From positions 1-6,262 of the forward strand of contig JAISUA010000112.1 in NCBI GenBank assembly GCA_031272305.1: a DNA stretch of 6,262 bases. The letters are read 5' to 3'. Position numbers and translations under genes: made by a program. This DNA comes from Clostridioides sp. GTDB taxonomy: Bacteria > Bacillota > Clostridia > Peptostreptococcales > Peptostreptococcaceae. The notes beneath the pieces are model-generated. The model was given only the letters and a program-made list of their open reading frames with translations, had not been told where the DNA came from and searched no databases. Shown one piece after another: positions 1-4,064 of the stretch (positions are counted from its first letter, which is position 1; every line of letters starts with the position of its first letter).

Positions 1-217
1 TAATGTAAAAAAAGTAAAATCTAATAACGAAAAATTCAACTATAATGAATTAAGCTACAAAGAATTATATACTTACTGTGCGTCTTGCGTAAGTAATTTT
101 AGGAGAAAGGGCTTTGGCGATTCATATCATATATTATCTGTGATACTTGATGTTGACGAAAATGTACCACTTGGAATAAAATCAGTGATAAACAGAGCTA
201 AGAAGAAATTTATATGA
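1..217 (+). CDS. C-terminal end of a probable CCG-type (Fe-S)-binding protein (5' partial)
   Basis: An open frame enters from the left edge (first complete codon at base 2) and runs 71 codons to TGA at 215-217. The visible tail contains the segment YTYCASCVSNFRRKGFG, followed by a hydrophobic stretch around SYHILSVILDVDE and a basic end (NRAKKKFI). A late CxxC preceded by a short hydrophobic strand is what the last part of a cysteine-rich CCG domain looks like in heterodisulfide-reductase-like Fe-S proteins; the earlier cysteines would lie outside the window, so this family call is inference. The stop overlaps the next start as ATGA, so the two genes almost certainly share a transcript and are translationally coupled. 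That it is a real coding region is much surer than its function. Confidence 0.6.
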   Translation, partial: NVKKVKSNNEKFNYNELSYKELYTYCASCVSNFRRKGFGDSYHILSVILDVDENVPLGIKSVINRAKKKFI

Positions 218-1056
218 AAATATCAATTATAATACCTATTTATAATGAAGAAAATACAATAAAAAATTTCATAAAAACAATAAACGACTTAAAGAATGAC
301 TGTGAAATAATTTTTGTAGATGGTGGAAGTAGTGATAATACTTTGCAATTAATTCCAGATGAATTTTGCGTATACAAAAGTCCAAAAGGCAGAGCAAATC
401 AAATGAATTTTGGTGCAAAGAAAAGTACAGGAGATGTACTTTTTTTCTTGCACTGTGATAGTATATTGCCTAGGGAAAAAATAAATTCATCAAGATTGAA
501 AAAATATAGAAACGTAGAAGAATCATCAGCAAACAATACAACTTCTGGTTTAGAAGAATTATCAGTAAACAACATAACTTCTAGTTTAGAAGAATTATCA
601 GCAAACAACATAACTTCTAGTTTAGAAGAATTATCGAATAATAATATCATTACTGAAATTGAAGAAGTTATGGAAAATTATGATGTAGGTTGTTTTGGAG
701 TAAGATTTAATTCTAAAAGTATTTTGATGAAAATTTGTGGTGTGATGTCAAATATTAGAGTCAAGTATGGAAATATCGCTTTTGGAGATCAAGGTATCTT
801 TATAAAAAGAGAGTTGTTTTTTGAGATAGGAGGTTTTCCTGATCTTAGAATTATGGAAGACTATCAATTTTCTTTAAATTTAAAAAGAAAATGTATAAAA
901 ATTGGTATGACAAAAAATAGAATTACGACTTCTGAAAGAAGATTTTTAGAAGGTGGAAGACTAAGAGTAATGTGGAAAATGCAGTATCTTAGATTTCTAT
1001 ATAGACATAATATAGATATAAACAGGGTATCTAATAAATACAATGATATAAGATAA
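214..1056 (+). CDS. Family-2 glycosyltransferase, TIGR04283-like, with a repeat insertion
   Basis: 280 aa. The N-terminus is a GT-A nucleotide-sugar fold: SIIIPIYNEENT (res 4-15), IIFVDGGSSDNT (32-43) and GRANQMNFGAKKSTGDVLFF (59-78), then HCD (80-82), the DxD-like metal site. Later come GDQGIFIKRELF (191-202), GGFPD (206-210) and the acidic MED pair (E215, D216). The tail has TSERRF (239-244), GG, and a hydrophobic YLRFLYRHNIDINR stretch, the ending typical of TIGR04283 proteins. No signal peptide or clear multi-span membrane region is seen, so it is probably cytosolic or membrane-peripheral. Family members are usually near 220-240 aa; the excess here is residues about 99-155, which hold four 12-residue repeats. 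There is no strong SD (only AAGAAGAAA before the ATG), which fits coupling to the upstream gene through ATGA. The donor and acceptor are unknown. The arsenosugar label of the family rests on context elsewhere and is not supported by genes seen here. Confidence 0.85.
   Translation: MKISIIIPIYNEENTIKNFIKTINDLKNDCEIIFVDGGSSDNTLQLIPDEFCVYKSPKGRANQMNFGAKKSTGDVLFFLHCDSILPREKINSSRLKKYRNVEESSANNTTSGLEELSVNNITSSLEELSANNITSSLEELSNNNIITEIEEVMENYDVGCFGVRFNSKSILMKICGVMSNIRVKYGNIAFGDQGIFIKRELFFEIGGFPDLRIMEDYQFSLNLKRKCIKIGMTKNRITTSERRFLEGGRLRVMWKMQYLRFLYRHNIDINRVSNKYNDIR
526..669 (+). repeat. In-frame tandem repeat, 4 x 36 bp, inside the glycosyltransferase gene
   Basis: Units lie at 526-561, 562-597, 598-633 and a degenerate one at 634-669. 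Each encodes 12 residues: SANNTTSGLEEL, SVNNITSSLEEL, SANNITSSLEEL, SNNNIITEIEEV (res 105-152). Units 2 and 3 differ by a single base (GTA versus GCA); unit 1 differs by a few bases and unit 4 by many. The unit length is a multiple of three, so gain or loss of copies keeps the frame. The position, between the DxD strand and the next core strand (DVGCFGVRF), is a surface loop in GT-A folds. Confidence 0.95.
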
Positions 1057-1100
1057 AAAGATTAAATACAGGAAAAATGAAAGTCTCATTGTAAAATGAA

Positions 1101-1150
1101 ATCGAAATAAAGATATAGAAGTTTTATCGAAATGAAGATATAGAAGTTTT
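1101..1150. repeat. Tandem repeat, 2 x 25 bp, in the spacer before the phosphotransferase
   Basis: Copies at 1101-1125 and 1126-1150 are adjacent and differ at one base (A at 1109, G at 1134). Each begins ATCGAAAT and ends ATATAGAAGTTTT. They lie in the 189-bp spacer between the glycosyltransferase stop and the phosphotransferase start. No coding frame or obvious hairpin uses them. Confidence 0.95.
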
Positions 1151-1188
1151 GTTGTCAGATTTTCAGAATTTGTTTGAATAGAGATTTT

Positions 1189-1194
1189 TATAAT
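1189..1194 (+). promoter_or_regulatory. Possible -10 box for the phosphotransferase gene
   Basis: A perfect TATAAT lies 51 bp before the start codon. No convincing -35 sits 16-18 bp upstream (the bases there are GAATTT), and no TG extended -10 precedes it. In AT-rich DNA such a hexamer may occur by chance, so the gene could equally be read from the upstream operon, since I see no terminator between 1057 and 1245. Confidence 0.3.
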
Positions 1195-1245
1195 AAGAAA
1201 TTTGATGAAGTAGTATAGAAAACATCGTTAAAAAAAGGAGGAACT

Positions 1246-2277
1246 ATGAGCAACATATCTGCACTTTATGAATATGTAAACAGTAAAAAATTTAAACAAG
1301 CTTTAAAAATAAATGAAGAACATGAAATATCAATAGAGATGTTGGCACAAGGAGAATACAATATAAATTACAAGTTTTATCATCCAGATTTGAAGAAAAT
1401 GTTAGTACTTAGAGTAAATACACACAGTCAGATGAATTTGGAAAATCAAATTGAGTATGAATACAACGCTTTGAAACTGATAGAAAGTTCAGGAAGAACT
1501 CCAAAAGTTTTTTATGTTGATGGAAGTAAGAAGGATATTGAGTTTGGGATATTAGTTATGGAATATTTAGAAGGAAGGCATCTAGATTACAAAACAGATA
1601 TGAAATTAGCAGCTGAGTGTTTGGCAGATATACATTCTATTAAAACTATAAAGAATGAGTTGATTTATTATGAAAAACCATTGAAAGCAATATTGACTGA
1701 ATGCGAACAGATGTTCAAAATATATTTCGAATCAGAGCTAGCAGAGGATAAAAAGAAATTTCAAATTAGACGTATGCTAGACAAAATATGGTTAAAAATC
1801 AACAAATTAGATAATATAAATTGTGAAAGCAAAGTTGCAAACAAAAAATACAAATGTTGTATCAACACAGAATTGAATTCTACAAATTTTTTGATAAATA
1901 GTGAAGGCAAGAAAAATTATCTCATAGATTGGGAAAAGCCTTTGTTTGGAGAGGTTGCTCAAGATTTAGGTCATTTTTTAGCACCTACGACTACATTTTG
2001 GAAAACAGATGTTATACTATCTCAAAGTGAAATAGATGATTTTATTTCTACTTATATAAAATCTGTAAATGGAAGATTCGAAACTGATACATTGAGAGAA
2101 GATGTAGACTTGTTTATTCCTGTTACTTGTCTAAGAGGAATCACTTGGTGTGCAATGGCTTGGATAGAATATAGAGATCCAAACAAATTGATTTTTAATC
2201 AATCTACATTTGATAAATTAAACCAATACTTGAGCGATGAATTTCTAAATGATATAGAAAAAAGAATATCAAAATAG
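1246..2277 (+). CDS. APH/choline-kinase-family phosphotransferase with altered catalytic loop
   Basis: 343 aa, ATG preceded by a strong AAGGAGG (1235-1241). The protein follows the aminoglycoside-phosphotransferase/choline-kinase fold: a glycine-containing nucleotide loop AQGEYNINYKF (res 34-44), the strand MLVLRVN (52-58), a helix with acidic residues IEYEYNALKLIE (69-80), the hinge ILVMEYLEG (102-110), and helix LAAECLADIHSI (121-132). The catalytic loop INTELNSTNFLI (206-217) aligns with the usual HxDxxxxN: N214 is the metal-binding Asn, but His is N207 and the catalytic Asp is E209. LIDWEKPLFGE (226-236) supplies the second metal Asp (D228), and AQDLGHFL (238-245) is the usual DL motif. 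Family members phosphorylate small hydroxyl substrates in the cytosol; this substrate cannot be read from sequence, and the loop changes leave activity uncertain. The last ten codons are part of a tandem duplication continuing past the stop. Confidence 0.8.
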   Translation: MSNISALYEYVNSKKFKQALKINEEHEISIEMLAQGEYNINYKFYHPDLKKMLVLRVNTHSQMNLENQIEYEYNALKLIESSGRTPKVFYVDGSKKDIEFGILVMEYLEGRHLDYKTDMKLAAECLADIHSIKTIKNELIYYEKPLKAILTECEQMFKIYFESELAEDKKKFQIRRMLDKIWLKINKLDNINCESKVANKKYKCCINTELNSTNFLINSEGKKNYLIDWEKPLFGEVAQDLGHFLAPTTTFWKTDVILSQSEIDDFISTYIKSVNGRFETDTLREDVDLFIPVTCLRGITWCAMAWIEYRDPNKLIFNQSTFDKLNQYLSDEFLNDIEKRISK

Positions 2278-2334
2278 TATGTGAATGGAAAAATGATATA
2301 GAAAAAAGAATATCAAAATAGTATATGAAGGAAA
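2247..2334. repeat. Tandem duplication, 2 x 44 bp, across the phosphotransferase stop codon
   Basis: Bases 2247-2280 and 2291-2324 are identical over 34 bp; the following ten bases (2281-2290 and 2325-2334) are similar but diverged, giving a 44-bp period. Copy 1 carries the last codons (DIEKRISK) and TAG stop of the phosphotransferase; copy 2 is noncoding. Each copy contains GATAT and ATATC arms around an A-rich loop. A decayed third piece (TATAGAAAAAAAGAATA) is visible at 2359-2375. The identical 34 bp suggest a recent event, or conversion between copies. Confidence 0.93.
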
Positions 2335-2444
2335 AAATATATTGAAATAATATCTTTGTATAGAAAAAAAGAATACTATGTATTTTTATATAGAAATAAG
2401 CAATGGACAATGTTTGTAATTTGATTTAATTTTGACAATATATA

Positions 2445-2453
2445 TGCTATAAT
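2445..2453 (+). promoter_or_regulatory. Extended -10 promoter of the rhodanese lipoprotein gene
   Basis: TG-C-TATAAT is a full extended -10 element (TATAAT at 2448-2453), which would put the transcript start near 2460 and give a leader of under 30 nt containing the SD GGAGGA (2476-2481). A consensus-perfect TTGACA lies at 2432-2437, but only 10 bp upstream of the hexamer, too close to act as its -35. At normal spacing from TTGACA the downstream bases do not resemble a -10. The extended -10 is the likelier functional element. Confidence 0.6.
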
Positions 2454-2487
2454 TTGATAGAAAATAAAATTATTTGGAGGATATCTA

Positions 2488-3468
2488 ATGAAAATAAATT
2501 TAAAGAAAAAGATCGCTTCTTTAGTACTTGTTTCAATTATGGGACTTTCTGTAGTAGGATGTTCTAGCAAGAAGGAAGAATCAAAAGAAGACACTACAAA
2601 AACAGAACAAGAAACACAAGTTGCTACAACAAAAGATGATTATACTTACGATAATAACGATTATTTGGTTAGTCTAAATTGGTTAGAACAAAGTATGGAA
2701 GATAATAAAGATCTAGTAATAATTGATGCTAGAACAGATAAGGAATATAAAGCAGGTCATATTCCTGGAGCAATCAATGTGATTTGGCAATCGCTTTCAA
2801 AAGTAGATGGAAAACCTGGAGAAAAAGATTGGGGAACACTTTTTGATGCCCAAAATCTTACAAAAGCACTTAGAGCTATAGGTGTAAAAGAAGATAGTCA
2901 AATAGTTGTCTATGCTAATAAATCAGCTTGGGGAGAAGATGGAAGAGTAGTTTGGTCTTTAAAAAGAGCTGGTCTTGATGCAAGAATGCTAAATGGTGGA
3001 TTTGATTTATGGTCATCAGAAAATAAAGAAATAACAAAAGATGTTCCAAAAGTAGAAGCATCAGATATAACTATATCAGAAGTAAAATCTGATCTAAATA
3101 TCACAACAGATGATCTAAAAAAAGAATACGATAACTTAAAGATAATCGATGTTAGAGAAAAAGATGAATATGAAGGTGCAACTAAATATGGCGAAGCTAG
3201 AGGAGGACATCTTCCTAAAGCTATAAATATCACTTTCAATAAATTATACAATGAAGATGGAACAGTAAAAAGTAACGAAGAAATAGCTAAAATAATGGAC
3301 GAAGCAGGAATCAAAAAAGATGATAACATAGTTACTTATTGTACAGGTGGTATAAGATCTGCACATATGGCATTACTACTTAAGAATGCTGGTTATGAAA
3401 ATGTAAGAAACTATGATGCTTCATTCTATGAATGGGCAGGAGATCCATCAAACGAATTAGAAAAATAA
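2488..3468 (+). CDS. Exported lipoprotein with two rhodanese domains (thiosulfate/mercaptopyruvate sulfurtransferase type)
   Basis: 326 aa, ATG six bases after GGAGGA. The N-terminus has basic residues (KKK), a hydrophobic core and the lipobox SVVGC, so C25 should be lipidated and the protein held on the outer face of the membrane. A charged, Lys/Glu/Thr-rich linker (about 26-50) follows. Rhodanese domain 1 (about 55-178) shows VIIDARTDKEYKAGHIPGAI, but the catalytic-loop region after VVY (140-142) reads ANKSAWGEDGR with no cysteine, as in the inactive N-terminal domain of this family. Domain 2 (about 190-318) has IIDVREKDEYEG, ARGGHLPKAINI and the active loop CTGGIR with C285. C25 and C285 are the only cysteines. 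Expected reaction: transfer of a sulfane sulfur via a persulfide on C285; donor and acceptor are unknown. The six-residue loop starting at Cys fits sulfur rather than the longer Cdc25-like arsenate or phosphate loops. Own promoter upstream; probable terminator at 3584-3690. Confidence 0.92.
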   Translation: MKINLKKKIASLVLVSIMGLSVVGCSSKKEESKEDTTKTEQETQVATTKDDYTYDNNDYLVSLNWLEQSMEDNKDLVIIDARTDKEYKAGHIPGAINVIWQSLSKVDGKPGEKDWGTLFDAQNLTKALRAIGVKEDSQIVVYANKSAWGEDGRVVWSLKRAGLDARMLNGGFDLWSSENKEITKDVPKVEASDITISEVKSDLNITTDDLKKEYDNLKIIDVREKDEYEGATKYGEARGGHLPKAINITFNKLYNEDGTVKSNEEIAKIMDEAGIKKDDNIVTYCTGGIRSAHMALLLKNAGYENVRNYDASFYEWAGDPSNELEK

Positions 3469-3502
3469 GAATCGAATTTGATATTAACTCATTGTTTTTC
3501 TA

Positions 3503-3576
3503 ATTAAAAAATAAATAAGTTGTGATAGTTTAAAATTTAAAAAGATAAATAAATTGCTATTAAAAAAATAAATAAG
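3503..3576. repeat. A/T-rich short direct repeats after the rhodanese gene
   Basis: ATTAAAAAATAAATAAG at 3503-3519 recurs with one extra A at 3559-3576, 56 bp downstream; a weaker relative (AAAAAGATAAATAAATTG) lies near 3539-3556. The stretch is low complexity, so the similarity could be compositional. No gene or clear terminator is seen between the stop at 3468 and 3583. Confidence 0.5.
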
Positions 3577-3583
3577 ATTTTAT

Positions 3584-3690
3584 AAGAAGTTGATAAAATT
3601 GTTTTAGATTCGTTTTATGCTTACACACATTGTGTGGATGTAAGTCTTAAATCGAGTTATTCAAACATATTATCAGCTTCTTTTTTATTT
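3584..3690 (+). terminator. Long rod-like hairpin with U-tract, probable terminator of the rhodanese gene
   Basis: The outer arm AAGAAGTTGATAA (3584-3596) pairs with TTATCAGCTTCTT (3670-3682) over 13 positions with one G-U. Inside, GTTT (3601-3604) pairs with AAAC (3663-3666), 3607-3617 pairs imperfectly with 3648-3658, and CTTACACACA (3620-3629) pairs with TGTG-GA-TGTAAG (3633-3644) around a TTG triloop. The right arm runs straight into TTTTTTATTTT (3681-3691). About 40 pairs form one nearly continuous rod. The stem-plus-U-tract fits intrinsic termination on the + strand, but the length is far above a normal terminator, so it may instead be a small RNA or a palindromic repeat that also terminates. 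Confidence 0.6.
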
Positions 3691-3804
3691 TAATCTATTT
3701 GTTTTAATCTAATTATTTTAATTAAATAGAAGTTTATTAAAAAATTTTAAATTCACATATACATATTTTATTCATTGTTATATTTCAATGAAAATATTGC
3801 TATT
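3691..3804. other. AT-rich spacer with one small hairpin
   Basis: Almost pure A/T sequence without a coding frame of note. The only structure seen is TTCATTG (3771-3777) facing CAATGAA (3786-3792), a perfect 7-bp stem with an 8-nt loop and no U-tract. Confidence 0.5.
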
Positions 3805-3930
3805 ATGAGAACTAAATTTTCGTTGAAAAATGAAAATTTACGTTCGAACCAAGTAGGAAACTTCGATAACGAAAATCAGAGATTTTCTATCTCAGTTTTT
3901 TCAAGACTTGCAACATTGCTTTTAATATAA
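3805..3930 (+). other. Self-complementary segment with mutually exclusive helices and a 41-codon open frame
   Basis: Three perfect helices compete here: A, TAAATTTTC (3813-3821) with GAAAATTTA (3832-3840); B, ATTTTCGTT (3816-3824) with AACGAAAAT (3868-3876); C, GAAAATC (3871-3877) with GATTTTC (3881-3887). A and C can coexist; B excludes both. TGAGA (3806-3810) can also close on TCTCA (3890-3894), immediately before a T6 run (3896-3901). The segment also reads as an open frame from ATG 3805 to TAA 3928-3930 (41 aa, beginning MRTKFSLKNENLRSNQ, no cysteine, hydrophobic end ATLLLI), but no SD precedes it. It could be a structured RNA, an intergenic repeat, or a tiny gene; I recognise no known riboswitch or T-box motif. 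Confidence 0.4.
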
Positions 3931-3945
3931 TTTCTTGCAAGTCTT
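3903..3945. repeat. Perfect 11-bp inverted repeat upstream of the mutS promoter
   Basis: AAGACTTGCAA (3903-3913) and TTGCAAGTCTT (3935-3945) are exact reverse complements around a 21-nt AT-rich loop. The arms are richer in G+C than their surroundings. No U-tract follows on either strand, so it is not a standard terminator. It ends 41 bp before the mutS extended -10, so an operator or the edge of a repeat element are both possible. Confidence 0.75.
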
Positions 3946-3986
3946 ACTATCTGAAATTATATTTAAAACTATTAAATATTGAATTG

Positions 3987-3995
3987 TGGTATAAT
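3987..3995 (+). promoter_or_regulatory. Extended -10 promoter of mutS
   Basis: TG-G-TATAAT is a perfect extended -10, 69 bp before the TTG start, predicting a transcript start near 4002 and a leader of about 60 nt. The bases at the -35 position (AACTAT, 3967-3972) are non-consensus, which is acceptable for an extended -10 promoter. The spacer structures between 3584 and 3945 would lie outside this transcript. Confidence 0.65.
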
Positions 3996-4051
3996 AATGA
4001 AGGAATACAGATTGCAATTAAGGAATTGAAAATAAAGAAAAAGACAGAAAG

Positions 4052-4057
4052 AAGGGG
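4052..4057 (+). promoter_or_regulatory. Shine-Dalgarno that fixes the TTG start of mutS
   Basis: AAGGGG ends seven bases before TTG 4065, ideal spacing. The first in-frame ATG (4095) falls at the conserved SPMMKQYL motif, too late for a complete mismatch-binding domain. An earlier in-frame TTG (4026) has AAGGAA almost touching it, too close to serve. Confidence 0.8.
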
Positions 4058-4064
4058 ATTTATT

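Noticed and set aside
399..650. Minus-strand open frame of 83 codons
   Set aside because: It is the antisense reading of the 36-bp repeats; repetition keeps it free of stops, and it has no family resemblance.
526..669. CRISPR array
   Set aside because: The 36-bp units are directly adjacent with no spacers and are in frame with a conserved glycosyltransferase.
214..1056. Firm assignment to arsenosugar synthesis
   Set aside because: The family name is inferred from context elsewhere; no arsenic methylation or ArsS gene is visible in this window.
2448..2460. A standard -35/-10 promoter using TTGACA at 2432
   Set aside because: Sequences 16-18 bp downstream of TTGACA (around 2454-2461) do not resemble TATAAT.
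2204..2594. Two minus-strand open frames of about 70 codons
   Set aside because: They read Phe/Ile/Tyr-rich antisense of A-rich repeats, the promoter and the lipoprotein signal region; no family motifs.
2910..3329. Minus-strand open frame of 139 codons
   Set aside because: It lies wholly opposite the second half of the rhodanese gene, whose motifs are intact; composition is Ser/Leu/Phe-rich as expected for antisense.
3805..3930. A firm small protein gene of 41 codons
   Set aside because: There is no Shine-Dalgarno, no promoter of its own that I can see, and the stretch is dominated by inverted repeats; kept only as a finding.
3584..3960. Riboswitch or T-box leader for mutS
   Set aside because: No conserved riboswitch core or T-box sequence is recognisable, and the best mutS promoter lies downstream of these structures.
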